DNA of 64,000 nt from Thiothrix subterranea (GCF_016772315.1 NZ_CP053482.1:1-64000); one strand, 5' to 3'. Shown: positions 48,081 to 58,359, numbered from the stretch's first letter. A program made the numbers and translations. The notes: generated by a model from the letters alone, not told the origin.

Positions 48081-48265
48081 CCGAAGCCAAACAGCAATTA
48101 CGTACCGCATTTGCCAATACTGAATATTTTGGCTTCATTAAAAAGCATCCCCTTGAATCAGCAGGAGCATCACTGCTGGCTGGTGTTTTAGTGGGAACGT
48201 TAAATAAAGGTCAGTTATCGCCCAGTTTATTGGGACTGATTATGCAGTTATTAAAGCGCGTTTGA
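48047..48265 (+). CDS. Small membrane-associated protein in the YqjK position
   Basis: A 72-residue protein from the ATG at 48047 (AGGAG upstream), overlapping the YqjE-like gene by 34 bases. It has a charged N-terminus, FIKKHPLESAGASLLAGVLVG as a short hydrophobic segment and a C-terminal SLLGLIMQLLKRV. I do not recognise a family; position matches yqjK in E. coli, but similarity is not evident. Confidence 0.65.
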   Translation: MVREAYQPPTVTEAKQQLRTAFANTEYFGFIKKHPLESAGASLLAGVLVGTLNKGQLSPSLLGLIMQLLKRV

Positions 48266-48280
48266 AATTGGATAAATACT

Positions 48281-48985
48281 ATGGAAGGCAACGCTGCCAA
48301 CAATCTGAAAATTCCCGTATGGGGAATTTTCATCATCAGCATGGGCGTGGTTCTCTACGTCGCCAAAGCCATTTTTATTCCAATGACATTGGCAATTATT
48401 GCCTCGTTTTTGCTGACTCCAGCCGTCAATTATCTGCAAAAGTTTCGTATTCCCAGCACGGTTAGCAGCTTTCTAATATTGCTGTTGTTTTTCACTTTAC
48501 TGTTAACAGCGATCAATTACCTTGCCGATCCGGTGAGTGTTTGGGTAGAGCGTTTACCTGCCGAATTGCGGCATATGGAAGGCAAATTAATCCTATTCAG
48601 AAGCGCTATCACCGATATGTGGGCAATGACGGATAAATCTGCAACAATCATGGTGGCAGGGAATAATCCACCGATGCATGACGTGATGGTCGGTGGGTCG
48701 AACATATTGTTTACCCTGCTGGATAATACCCAATCCTCACTGACCTTCAACCATATCGGACAGATATTGCTACCGCCTCTGGCACTGGTGCTGCTGAATC
48801 TACTGGAAGAATTTGTACTGCCCCTATTCGTGGGCAAGGTATTCACCATCAACCCTATTCTGATTTTTCTGTTTATCCTGTTTCTGGGATGGCTCTGGGG
48901 CATGGCCGGTATTTTCATGGCGGTACCCTTATTGATGATCATAAAAATCGTATTTGACCAAACCCAAGCAAGAGAGATCGTATGA
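48281..48985 (+). CDS. Short AI-2E/PerM-type membrane protein, internal part missing
   Basis: A 234-residue protein with about five membrane helices. The N-terminus (AKAIFIPMTLAIIASFLLTPAV) and C-terminus (EEFVLPLFVGKVFTINP, FLGWLWGMAGIFMAVPLLMIIK) match the AI-2E exporter (DUF20/PerM) family, normally about 350 residues. The central helices with the FVPYxG-type segment are absent, although the frame is open. It overlaps the glucan synthase start by four bases. It may be a reduced variant or a nonfunctional remnant. Confidence 0.75.
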   Translation: MEGNAANNLKIPVWGIFIISMGVVLYVAKAIFIPMTLAIIASFLLTPAVNYLQKFRIPSTVSSFLILLLFFTLLLTAINYLADPVSVWVERLPAELRHMEGKLILFRSAITDMWAMTDKSATIMVAGNNPPMHDVMVGGSNILFTLLDNTQSSLTFNHIGQILLPPLALVLLNLLEEFVLPLFVGKVFTINPILIFLFILFLGWLWGMAGIFMAVPLLMIIKIVFDQTQAREIV

Positions 48986-51900
48986 AAGAACCCCCAAAAA
49001 CCTTATTAAACAATATCCGTGCCTGGGGAGCGCACTCTTTCCGGGTCAATGCGGTACACGATCGTACCCAAGAAGCACAACCCTTACGCGCCGAACTCTT
49101 CAGTGCCGACCAGATGGAACGCCACGGCAGAACGCTCGCCGACACCCACCAACTCAGCCAAACCTTCCCGCGCGATCAGCTTCTCGACCGCCTCTCCGAC
49201 AATGAAGCCGTATTGGTGAAATGTTCCCGCGTGTTAACCGCCACGGTCAGTTCCAACCACCGCCTCACCCCCGCTGGCGAATGGTTGCTGGATAATTTCT
49301 ACCTGATCGACGAACAAATCCGCACCGCCAAACGCCACTTGCCGCAAGGTTACAGCCGCGAATTGCCGCGCTTGGCGGACGGCGCATCCAACGGCTTACC
49401 GCGTGTCTATGACATTGCGCTGGAAAATATTGCCCACGGCGATGGGCGCGTTGACCCCGACAGCCTCAGCCGTTTCGTCACCGCTTACCAAACCGTCACG
49501 CCGTTGAAACTGGGCGAATTGTGGGCAATTCCCATCATGTTGCGCTTGGCATTGATCGAAAACCTGCGGCGCATTGCGGCACGCATTACCACCGACAAAA
49601 TTGACCAAGACCTTGCCGATACGTGGGCAAACCGCATGGTCGAAGCGGCGGAACAAGACCCCAAAAGCCTGATTCTGGTGATTGCCGACATGGCGCGTTC
49701 CAACCCGCCAATGACCACGCCGTTTGTGGCGGAACTGGTACGCCGCCTGCAATGGCAAAGTGCCGCACTGGGCTTGCCATTGAGCTGGATCGAGCAATTG
49801 CTGGCGGAATCACACCTCACCATCGAACAATTGGTGCAGATCGAAAGCCAGCAACAAGCGGCTGATCAAGTCTCCATTGGCAACAGCATCGGCAGTCTGC
49901 GCTTCCTTGGCTCGATGGACTGGGAAGAATTCGTCGAAAATATGAGCGTGGTCGAACAAACCCTGCTCGACGATCCGGCGGGTGCATACGGCGAGATGAC
50001 GTTTGCTACGCGCGACCGTTACCGCCACGTCGTAGAAAAAATTGCCAAATACACCCGCTATTCCGAAGGCGAAGTCGCGCAATTAGCCGTGCAACTGGCG
50101 CAAGCAGGCGCGGAAAAGCATGGCAATGACGACCGCACCGCGCACGTTGGTTTTTACCTGATCGACGCAGGCTTGCACCCACTCGAACAAGCCGCGCAAG
50201 CACGGCTACCGCTGCTCACAAAACTCCACAGAACCGCTTGCTGCTTACCGCTGCTCTCCTTTGTGGGCGGTATTGCCCTGTTAACGTTGTTGTTTACCAG
50301 CGGCTTGTTGCTGCAAGCCCACGCTGAAGGCGTACAGGGCTGGTCGTTGGCATTGCTGGGCATCGTGTTGGCACTCGGTACAAGCTACCTGTCGGTGGCA
50401 CTGGTGAATTGGCTGGCAACCTTGCTGACCACGCCGTATGCACTGCCGCGCATGGATTTTTCCGAAGGCATTCCCGCGCCATCGCGCACTTTGGTCATCG
50501 TACCGACCATGCTGAGTAGCACCCCCGGCATTGAGAGCATGATGGAGGCATTGGAAGTCCGTTTTCTCGCCAATCGGGATGCGCACCTACATTTCGGCTT
50601 GTTGACCGACTTCTTGGATGCACCGGAAGAAACACTGGCGGGTGATGCGGCGCTGTTGCATCTGGCACAAGCGGGTATCGACCACCTGAACACAAAATAT
50701 CCGGGCGAATCGGGTGACATTTTCTTCCTGTTTCACCGTCCTCGCCGCTGGAATCCGCAAGCACAAGTGTGGATGGGCTACGAACGCAAGCGCGGCAAAC
50801 TGGCGGATTTGAATGCGCTGCTACGCGGTGGGGCAAAGGATGCCTTCGCGTTGGTAGTAGGCGATACCACGCCGCTTGCTGGGGTGAAATACGTGATTAC
50901 GTTGGACACTGATACCCAGCTTCCGCGTGATGCCGCTCGCCAGTTTGTGGGAACGCTGGCACATCCGCTGAACCACGCGGTCTACGACCCTGCCAAGCAG
51001 CGGGTTACACAAGGTTACGGCATCCTGCAACCTCGTGTCAGCGTGAGCCTTTCCGCCCCCAACCTGTCACGCTATGCACGCTTGTACGGCGGGGAATCAG
51101 GCATTGACCCGTACACCCGCGCCGTCTCCGACGTGTATCAGGATGTGTTCAACGAAGGCTCGTTCATCGGCAAAGGCATCTATGACGTGGATGCGTTCGA
51201 GCAAGCACTGCATGAACGTTTGCCGGAAAACTGCATCCTCAGCCATGACTTGCTGGAAGGCTGTTATGCACGGGCGGGGCTGCTCAGTGATGTTCAGTTG
51301 TATGAAGAATACCCCGTGCGTTACAGCGCCGATGTCAGCCGTCGGCATCGCTGGATTCGCGGCGACTGGCAATTGCTGGGCTGGTTATTACCCTCCGTGC
51401 CGGGAGCTGGGAAAGAACGCCAGAAAAACCCGCTGTCATGGCTATCACGCTGGAAGATTTTCGACAATCTACGGCGCAGTCTTACTGCTGCGGCGTTGAC
51501 GCTGTTGCTGCTGTTGGGCTGGACGGTGTTGCCAATGGCGGGTTTCTGGACGCTGGCAGTGTTGGCGATTTTGCTGATTCCGTCGGTCAGTGCGTCCTTG
51601 TTGAGTCTGGTGCGTAAACCTGCCGATTTGCTGCTGCGCCAACATCTGGCGGCTGAAATGCGGGCGGCGGAAGGGCATTTTACCCAAGCCGCCCTGACGC
51701 TGATTTGCCTGCCTTACGAAGCCTATTTCAGTCTGGATGCGATTATCCGCACGGTCTGGCGGATGGCGGTTTCCAAGCAACGGCTGCTGGAATGGAATCC
51801 ATCGAGTGAAACCAACCGCGACAGCCCAAACCTTTCTGCTGCTTACCGGGCAATGTGGATTGCGCCGTTCATTGCTGTGGTCACGGGTTTGTATCTGGTA

Positions 51901-54900
51901 ATGATACGCCCAGAAACCTTGCTGATCGCAGCGCCTATCCTGCTATTGTGGTGGTTGTCACCTGCCATTATTTGGTGGGTGAGTGAGCCGCTGGCACGGC
52001 GTACCAGCAAGCTAACGCCTGACCAAACCGTGTTTCTGCGCAAGACTGCCCGCAAGACGTGGGCTTATTTCGAGAACTTAGTTGGGGTGCAAGATAACTG
52101 GCTGCCGCCGGATAATTATCAGGTCTACCGTGATGTTGGCGTGGCGCATCGGACTTCACCGACCAATATGGGCATGGCGTTGCTGGCGAATTTGGCGGCT
52201 TACGACTTTGGTTACTTGCCGCTGGGCGGGCTGATTGAACGGACGGCGAATACCTTGCGCACGATGGAGCGTCTGGAACGTTACCACGGGCATTTTTATA
52301 ACTGGTATGACACGCTGTCGCTGAAGCCATTGTTGCCGATGTATGTGTCTACGGTGGATAGCGGCAATCTGGGCGGGCATTTGCTGACCTTGCAGCCGGG
52401 GTTGTTGGCGTTGCCGGATCAGCCGATTTTGGCGGTACGGTGGTTGGAAGGGTTGCAGGATACGTTCGGGATTATGTTGGAAAGTACGGCGGATAGGACG
52501 CACTGGATTGCGTTGCAAACGGCGCTGAATGTTGCCGCCACCACCCGCCCCACGACGTTGGCAGCGGTAGAACATTGCCTCGAACACCTAATCGCGCTTG
52601 CCTCCGTCGATAACAGCGAATGGGGCGTTGCGTTGGTGCGGCAGTGTCGTGGGCATTTGGATGAATTGCGTTTCCTTGTGCCGGATGGAACAGAGAATAA
52701 CCTTGAAGGCATTCCGACCTTGCGGGAATTGTTACTGATTCCAGCAAGCAGTAAGTGGGCGCAGGAGCGCATCACTGCACTCGAACAACTGGCATGGCAA
52801 GCCAGCGAACTCGCGTGTATGCAATACGATTTCCTCTACGACAAGCCGCGCCGCTTGTTTGCGATTGGCTACAACGTGACCGAACGCCACCGCGATGCGA
52901 GTTATTACGACTTGCTGGCATCCGAAGCGCGGTTGTGCAATTTCGTGACGATTGCGCAGGAACAAGTGCCGCAAGAAAGCTGGTTTGCTCTAGGGCGCTT
53001 ACTGATTACCACCGATGGCGAACCCACGCTGTTGTCGTGGAGCGGCTCGATGTTTGAATACCTGATGCCCTTGCTGGTGATGCCGACCTATACCAATACC
53101 CTGATCGACCAGACTTACCATGCGGTGGTGCAACGCCAGATTGATTATGGCAAACAGCGCAACGTGCCGTGGGGTACGTCGGAATCGGGTTATAACACCG
53201 TCGATGTGCATCTCAATTACCAATACCGTGCGTTTGGTGTCCCCGGTTTGGGGCTGAAACGCGGGCTGGCGGAAGATTTGGTGATTGCGCCGTATGCCTC
53301 GGCACTCGCGCTGATGGTTGACCCCGAAGCCGCTTGCCAAAACCTGCAACGCCTCGCTGCTGATGGCGTGGTAGGCAAGTTTGGCTTTTACGAAGCCGTC
53401 GATTACACCCCCTCCCGCCAACGGCGCGGCGAAACGCGGGTCGTCATTCAGTCGTTCATGGCGCACCATCAGGGCATGAGTTTGCTGTCACTGGCATATT
53501 TGCTGCTGGATCGCCCGATGCAACGGCGTTTTGCTGCCAACCCACAATTTCAGGCCACGTTGTTATTGCTGCAAGAACGCATTCCCAAAGCGACCGCGTT
53601 CTATACCCAAGCGGCGGAAGTGGCGGAAGTCTTGCTGGCTTCCAGCGAACCGCAAATCCCGATCCGCGTCCTCACTAACCCGAACACGCTTATTCCCGAA
53701 GTGCAGTTGCTCTCCAACGGGCGTTACAACGTGATGATAACGAATGCGGGCGGCGGTTACAGCCGTTGTAAGGATTTTGCCGTCACCCGCTGGCAGGAAG
53801 ACAGTACCCGCGACCATTGGGGTACGTTCTGCTACATCCGCGACGTGGCGAGTGGCGAATTCTGGTCAACCGCGCATCAACCAACACTTGCTACGGCAGA
53901 CCATTACGAAGCGATTTTCTCGGAAGGTCGTGCAGAATTCCGCCGCCGTGACCACGACTACGACACGCACATTGACATCGTGGTATCGCCGGAAGACGAC
54001 ATCGAATTGCGCCGCGTGCGCATCACCAACGATTCACCGCTGCAACGCACCATCGAAGTCACCAGTTACGCCGAAGTGGTATTGGCATCCCCAGCTTCCG
54101 ACACCTTGCATCCGGCATTCAGCAAGCTGTTTGTGCAAACCGAAATCATCGACCCGTTGCAAGCCATCTTGTGTACCCGCCGCCCCCGCGCCCTCGACGA
54201 ACACAGCCCGTGGCTATTCCATTTGATGGCAGTGCATGAAGGCGATTCCAGCGGCATTTCGTATGAAACCGACCGGGCGCAATTCATTGGGCGCGGCAAT
54301 ACCCTCGTTGCCCCGCACGCCATGACTGCCGCCGATCACCTGTCCAACAGCGTCGGCGCAGTGCTTGACCCCATCGTTGCTATCCGCCACCGCATCACCC
54401 TCGAACCTGAAGCCTCGGTGACGCTCGATATGGTCATGGGCATCGCCGATACCCGCGAAGCTAGCTTGCAATTGGTGGAAAAATACCGTGACCGCCGCCT
54501 CGCTGACCGCGTATTCGATCTGGCCTGGACTCACAGCCAAGTGGTATTGCGCCAGCTCAATGCCAGCGAAGCCGAAGCGCAACTCTACGGGCGACTTGCC
54601 AATTCGGTGATCTATTCCCACGCTTTGCTACGGGCGGATGCCAGCACTTTGATCAGCAATCACCGGGGGCAATCCGGCTTGTGGGCGCACGCCATTTCCG
54701 GCGACTTGCCGATTGTGCTGTTACAAATCAAGGATCTGGACAATATCGAACTGGTACGCCAACTGGTCAAAGCCCATGCCTACTGGCGTTTGAAAGGCTT
54801 GACGGTCGATCTGGTGATCTGGAACGAAGACCGCGAAGGCTACCGTCAATTACTGCAAGAACAAATCATGGGGCTAATCGCGTGGGGCGTGGAAGCGCAC

Positions 54901-57528
54901 GTCATTGACCGCCCCGGTGGTATTTTTGTACGCCATGCCGACCAGATTTCCAGCGAAGACCGCATCCTGATCCAGTCGGTTGCCCGCGTCATTATCACCG
55001 ACAGCAAAGGTTCGCTGACCGATCAAGTCAATCGGCGCGGCTTGCTGGAGGTGCGTGTACCACCGTTCAAACCCAGCCGTTACCCCTTCCCTGCCCCGCC
55101 AACCGTGGGCAGTTTGTTGCCGCGTGACGACCTGATCCTGTTCAACGGCTTGGGCGGATTTACCGCTGACGGGCGCGAATACGTGATTACCCCGACCACC
55201 GACCAGACCACGCCTGCGCCTTGGGTCAATGTGCTGGCAAACCCCCACTTTGGCACAGTCATTTCCGAAAGCGGGCAAGCCTATACGTGGGGCGAAAATG
55301 CCCACGAATACCGATTAACCCCGTGGCATAACGATCCGGTCAGCGATTTAAGCGGCGAAGCCCTGTATTTGCGCGATGAAGACAGCGGCGAATTCTGGTC
55401 GCCCACGCCGCTACCGTGTCCGGGAACGGGTGCGACCATCAGCCGCCACGGTTTCGGCTACAGCGTGTTTGAACACAATGAAAATGGCATTTACTCAGAA
55501 CTCACGGTGTTTGTGGCGTTGGATGCCTCGGTCAAATTCTCGGTGCTGAAAGTACGCAATGCGTCCGGTCGCAGCCGCCAGCTTTCTGCCACGGGTTACG
55601 TGGAATGGGTGCTGGGCGATTTGACCCCGAAATCCGCCCCGCATGTGATTACCGAATGCACTGCTCCACAAGGCGCGTTATTCGCCCGCAACCCTTACAG
55701 CATGGAGTTTGCGGAACGGGTAGCGTTCTTTGCGGTGGATGATAACAACCGCACGGTCACGGGCGACCGTGCCGAATTCATCGGGCGCAATGGTTCGTTG
55801 CGTGACCCGGCAGCACTGCAACGCGCGTATTTGTCCGGCAAAGTGGGCGCAGCACTTGACCCGTGCGCCGCTATCCAAGTGCCGTTTGAATTGGCGGCGG
55901 GACGCGAACGCGAAATCGTTTTCAAGCTCGGCGCAGGACGTGATATGCACGATGCGCAAGCCTTGGTGCAACGTTTCCGTGGCATGGCGGCGACACTCGA
56001 CGCACTCAAACAGGTACAAAATTATTGGGTGCAAACCTTGAGCACGGTACAAGTGGAAACGCCTGATCCGACGGTGAACATGCTCGCCAATGGCTGGCTG
56101 TTGTACCAAACCCTGGGTTGCCGCTTGTGGGGACGCAGCGGTTATTACCAGTCCGGCGGCGCGTTCGGTTTCCGCGACCAATTGCAGGACGTGATGGCGT
56201 TGGTTCATGCCGAACCGCACAAAGTCCGCGAACATTTGCTGCTGTGTGCAGGGCATCAATTTGCGGAAGGCGATGTGCAACACTGGTGGCATCCGCCGTC
56301 CGACCGTGGGGTGCGCACCCAATGTTCCGATGATTATTTGTGGTTGCCGCTGGTGACGTGCCGTTACATTTTGACCACGGGCGACTATTCGGTGCTGGAT
56401 GAGCAACGCGGTTTCCTGAGCGGACGGGCGGTGAATGCCGGGGAAGATTCCTACTACGACTTGCCGGGGCATTCGGCTGACGTTGCCAGCCTGTACCAGC
56501 ATTGCGTCCGCGCCATCCTGCACGGCTTGCGCTTTGGCGAACACGGTTTGCCGCTGATGGGGTCGGGCGACTGGAATGACGGCATGAATCTGGTCGGCAT
56601 CGAAGGCAAGGGCGAAAGCATCTGGCTGGGCTTTTTCCTCTGCGAAGTGTTGGGGCAATTTGCCGAATTGGCAAAGCAACGCAATGACATCCCCTTTGCC
56701 GAACGTTGCCAGCAGGAACGTTACCAATTGCGCCAAAATCTCGAACGCCACGGCTGGGATGGCGCTTGGTATCGCCGCGCCTACTTCGACGACGGCACGC
56801 CGCTGGGTTCGAGCAGCAACCCGGAATGCCAGATTGATTCGATTGCGCAAAGCTGGTCGGTACTCTCTGGCGTGGGTGCGCCCGAACGCACGGCGCAAGC
56901 CATGCAATCGTTGAATACGCATCTGGTGCGCCGCGATCACGCGCTGGTGCAATTGTTAGACCCGCCGTTCAATACCTCCGCCTTGAACCCCGGTTATATC
57001 CGTGGCTATGTGCCAGGGGTACGCGAAAACGGTGGGCAATACACCCATGCCGCGATTTGGGCAGCAATGGCGTTTGCCCGCTTGGGCGACAACGCACGCG
57101 CGTGGGAATTGCTGGGGATGATTAACCCGATCAACCACGCCACTTCCCCGCAAGCCGTGGCAACGTACAAGGTCGAACCGTATGTGATTGCCGCCGATGT
57201 ATACGCGGTTGCCCCGCATACCGGGCGCGGCGGCTGGACGTGGTATACCGGCTCGGCAAGTTGGATGTACCGGCTTATCACCGAATCGTTGCTGGGCTTG
57301 CGGCGCGAAGGCGATAGTTTGCGCTTTGAACCGTGTTTACCGCCAGAGTGGACAGAATTCAAAATGCATTACCGTTATCGGGAAACGCTTTACCACATTG
57401 TGATTACGCAATTAAACGCGCAAGGAGATGACAATTCCGTGACATTGGACGGTATTAATCAACCTAACGGTGTTATTCCCTTGCTGGATGATCACATTGA
57501 ACATCACGTTACATTTAAAATAATTTAA
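48982..57528 (+). CDS. Cyclic beta-1,2-glucan synthase (NdvB/ChvB type)
   Basis: A 2848-residue membrane enzyme that makes periplasmic cyclic beta-1,2-glucans from UDP-glucose; family members are usually about 2800 residues. Membrane segments lie near 413-470, 825-870 and 930-1010. The GT84 glycosyltransferase spans about 495-760 with Asp motif LDTDTQLPRD near 640. A glycoamylase-like domain (about 1290-1510) ends in HHQGMSL. Two beta-sandwich regions (about 1560-1850 and 2075-2330) lead to a GH94 phosphorylase-type domain with acid residue in GSGDWNDGMN near 2528. Such glucans help osmotic adaptation and envelope integrity. Confidence 0.95.
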   Translation: MKEPPKTLLNNIRAWGAHSFRVNAVHDRTQEAQPLRAELFSADQMERHGRTLADTHQLSQTFPRDQLLDRLSDNEAVLVKCSRVLTATVSSNHRLTPAGEWLLDNFYLIDEQIRTAKRHLPQGYSRELPRLADGASNGLPRVYDIALENIAHGDGRVDPDSLSRFVTAYQTVTPLKLGELWAIPIMLRLALIENLRRIAARITTDKIDQDLADTWANRMVEAAEQDPKSLILVIADMARSNPPMTTPFVAELVRRLQWQSAALGLPLSWIEQLLAESHLTIEQLVQIESQQQAADQVSIGNSIGSLRFLGSMDWEEFVENMSVVEQTLLDDPAGAYGEMTFATRDRYRHVVEKIAKYTRYSEGEVAQLAVQLAQAGAEKHGNDDRTAHVGFYLIDAGLHPLEQAAQARLPLLTKLHRTACCLPLLSFVGGIALLTLLFTSGLLLQAHAEGVQGWSLALLGIVLALGTSYLSVALVNWLATLLTTPYALPRMDFSEGIPAPSRTLVIVPTMLSSTPGIESMMEALEVRFLANRDAHLHFGLLTDFLDAPEETLAGDAALLHLAQAGIDHLNTKYPGESGDIFFLFHRPRRWNPQAQVWMGYERKRGKLADLNALLRGGAKDAFALVVGDTTPLAGVKYVITLDTDTQLPRDAARQFVGTLAHPLNHAVYDPAKQRVTQGYGILQPRVSVSLSAPNLSRYARLYGGESGIDPYTRAVSDVYQDVFNEGSFIGKGIYDVDAFEQALHERLPENCILSHDLLEGCYARAGLLSDVQLYEEYPVRYSADVSRRHRWIRGDWQLLGWLLPSVPGAGKERQKNPLSWLSRWKIFDNLRRSLTAAALTLLLLLGWTVLPMAGFWTLAVLAILLIPSVSASLLSLVRKPADLLLRQHLAAEMRAAEGHFTQAALTLICLPYEAYFSLDAIIRTVWRMAVSKQRLLEWNPSSETNRDSPNLSAAYRAMWIAPFIAVVTGLYLVMIRPETLLIAAPILLLWWLSPAIIWWVSEPLARRTSKLTPDQTVFLRKTARKTWAYFENLVGVQDNWLPPDNYQVYRDVGVAHRTSPTNMGMALLANLAAYDFGYLPLGGLIERTANTLRTMERLERYHGHFYNWYDTLSLKPLLPMYVSTVDSGNLGGHLLTLQPGLLALPDQPILAVRWLEGLQDTFGIMLESTADRTHWIALQTALNVAATTRPTTLAAVEHCLEHLIALASVDNSEWGVALVRQCRGHLDELRFLVPDGTENNLEGIPTLRELLLIPASSKWAQERITALEQLAWQASELACMQYDFLYDKPRRLFAIGYNVTERHRDASYYDLLASEARLCNFVTIAQEQVPQESWFALGRLLITTDGEPTLLSWSGSMFEYLMPLLVMPTYTNTLIDQTYHAVVQRQIDYGKQRNVPWGTSESGYNTVDVHLNYQYRAFGVPGLGLKRGLAEDLVIAPYASALALMVDPEAACQNLQRLAADGVVGKFGFYEAVDYTPSRQRRGETRVVIQSFMAHHQGMSLLSLAYLLLDRPMQRRFAANPQFQATLLLLQERIPKATAFYTQAAEVAEVLLASSEPQIPIRVLTNPNTLIPEVQLLSNGRYNVMITNAGGGYSRCKDFAVTRWQEDSTRDHWGTFCYIRDVASGEFWSTAHQPTLATADHYEAIFSEGRAEFRRRDHDYDTHIDIVVSPEDDIELRRVRITNDSPLQRTIEVTSYAEVVLASPASDTLHPAFSKLFVQTEIIDPLQAILCTRRPRALDEHSPWLFHLMAVHEGDSSGISYETDRAQFIGRGNTLVAPHAMTAADHLSNSVGAVLDPIVAIRHRITLEPEASVTLDMVMGIADTREASLQLVEKYRDRRLADRVFDLAWTHSQVVLRQLNASEAEAQLYGRLANSVIYSHALLRADASTLISNHRGQSGLWAHAISGDLPIVLLQIKDLDNIELVRQLVKAHAYWRLKGLTVDLVIWNEDREGYRQLLQEQIMGLIAWGVEAHVIDRPGGIFVRHADQISSEDRILIQSVARVIITDSKGSLTDQVNRRGLLEVRVPPFKPSRYPFPAPPTVGSLLPRDDLILFNGLGGFTADGREYVITPTTDQTTPAPWVNVLANPHFGTVISESGQAYTWGENAHEYRLTPWHNDPVSDLSGEALYLRDEDSGEFWSPTPLPCPGTGATISRHGFGYSVFEHNENGIYSELTVFVALDASVKFSVLKVRNASGRSRQLSATGYVEWVLGDLTPKSAPHVITECTAPQGALFARNPYSMEFAERVAFFAVDDNNRTVTGDRAEFIGRNGSLRDPAALQRAYLSGKVGAALDPCAAIQVPFELAAGREREIVFKLGAGRDMHDAQALVQRFRGMAATLDALKQVQNYWVQTLSTVQVETPDPTVNMLANGWLLYQTLGCRLWGRSGYYQSGGAFGFRDQLQDVMALVHAEPHKVREHLLLCAGHQFAEGDVQHWWHPPSDRGVRTQCSDDYLWLPLVTCRYILTTGDYSVLDEQRGFLSGRAVNAGEDSYYDLPGHSADVASLYQHCVRAILHGLRFGEHGLPLMGSGDWNDGMNLVGIEGKGESIWLGFFLCEVLGQFAELAKQRNDIPFAERCQQERYQLRQNLERHGWDGAWYRRAYFDDGTPLGSSSNPECQIDSIAQSWSVLSGVGAPERTAQAMQSLNTHLVRRDHALVQLLDPPFNTSALNPGYIRGYVPGVRENGGQYTHAAIWAAMAFARLGDNARAWELLGMINPINHATSPQAVATYKVEPYVIAADVYAVAPHTGRGGWTWYTGSASWMYRLITESLLGLRREGDSLRFEPCLPPEWTEFKMHYRYRETLYHIVITQLNAQGDDNSVTLDGINQPNGVIPLLDDHIEHHVTFKII

Positions 57529-57563
57529 AATTATTAAGTCACTTATGGATTTAAACAATCAGA

Positions 57564-57585
57564 GCTAATTTTATTTTTAATTAGC
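57564..57585 (+). terminator. Hairpin after the glucan synthase gene
   Basis: GCTAATT (57564-57570) pairs with AATTAGC (57579-57585) around an 8-base T-rich loop, 35 bases past the stop. A terminal T-run is absent, so it is a weak terminator candidate. Confidence 0.4.
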
Positions 57586-57607
57586 CCTACTGTTTATATC
57601 TATTTTT

Positions 57608-57647
57608 GTGATTTACCTTGCTATATTAACCAATGTAGCGCTTAATG
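57608..57647 (+). promoter_or_regulatory. Shared 40-bp promoter-like element, copy 2
   Basis: Begins GTGATTTACCTTGCTAT and ends AGCGCTTAATG, aligned without gaps to copy 1 (47056-47095) at 34 of 40 positions. It lies 30 bases before the ATG of the coiled-coil stress protein gene, so the downstream half could form the start of the transcript. Confidence 0.7.
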
Positions 57648-57677
57648 AACTTATAGAGTTTTTCAAGGAGATATATT

Positions 57678-57968
57678 ATGACTACTAGAGAAAATTACCA
57701 ACAGAAAATCGAAGGCGAATTAGCCTTGGCGCAAGCCAAATTAGCTGAATTTCAAGCACGTGCAAAAATGGCGTCAGCCGATAGTCGCATTAGCTATAAT
57801 GAACACATGCACGACATGGAACAAAAGTTTGATGTCGCCAAGTCGAAGTTAAAAGAGTTTGGCGAAGCCAGTGATGGCGCATGGGAAAATATGAAGGATG
57901 GCGTGGAAACCGCATGGCATTCTCTGAGTGATTCTGTTAAAGATGCCGCTGCTAAATTCAAAGCCTGA
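57678..57968 (+). CDS. Coiled-coil stress-type protein
   Basis: A 96-residue hydrophilic, fully helical protein (MTTRENYQQKIEGELALAQA to DSVKDAAAKFKA) with no cysteine or signal peptide. It resembles small coiled-coil stress-response proteins of the sll1863 type. AAGGAG precedes the ATG. A strong terminator follows, so it is probably a single-gene transcript driven by promoter-like copy 2. Confidence 0.75.
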   Translation: MTTRENYQQKIEGELALAQAKLAEFQARAKMASADSRISYNEHMHDMEQKFDVAKSKLKEFGEASDGAWENMKDGVETAWHSLSDSVKDAAAKFKA

Positions 57969-58018
57969 CCCTACTCTCCTTCCCCTTTCTAATCAGTTTC
58001 GCTAACACACTAGCATTT

Positions 58019-58072
58019 TAAGGCAGCCTATTGACTTTACCTTCCCCAAAAGGTGGGCTGCCTTACTTTTTA
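58019..58072 (+). terminator. Rho-independent terminator
   Basis: TAAGGCAGCC (58019-58028) pairs with GGCTGCCTTA (58056-58065), with an inner ACCTT/AAGGT stem, followed by CTTTTTA. It ends transcription of the coiled-coil stress gene. Confidence 0.75.
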
Positions 58073-58117
58073 ATTTCCTTCAATTAAAGTTAACACACGC
58101 TTTAAAGGATCAATCTC

Positions 58118-58342
58118 ATGGATACGAATTATTTGTCAGCCCACTGGCATCAAGCCAAGGGCAAAGTGCGCGAGCAATTCGGTAAATTGACCGATGATGA
58201 TTTACTGGAAATTGGCGGTAAAATCGAAGTCCTCGTGGGTAAATTACAAGAACATTACGACATGAGCCTTGAAGAAGCAGAAGCTGCTGTCACTGGCTTA
58301 AAAATTGATGCCGAAGGCATGAAACTAGAAACCAACCTTTAA
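58118..58342 (+). CDS. CsbD family stress protein
   Basis: A 74-residue protein with the CsbD pattern HWHQAKGKVREQFGKLTDDDL and IGGKIEVLVGKLQEHY. CsbD-type proteins (E. coli YjbJ) are abundant general-stress proteins of unknown biochemical role. AAAGGA precedes the ATG. It lies 18 bases before an LEA-like lipoprotein gene, likely in one transcript. Confidence 0.93.
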   Translation: MDTNYLSAHWHQAKGKVREQFGKLTDDDLLEIGGKIEVLVGKLQEHYDMSLEEAEAAVTGLKIDAEGMKLETNL

Positions 58343-58359
58343 CACATACCGGAGTTTTT

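Noticed and set aside
55678-56952. 424-codon minus-strand frame inside the glucan synthase gene
   Set aside because: Histidine/arginine-rich shadow of a strongly supported enzyme; no start site or motif.
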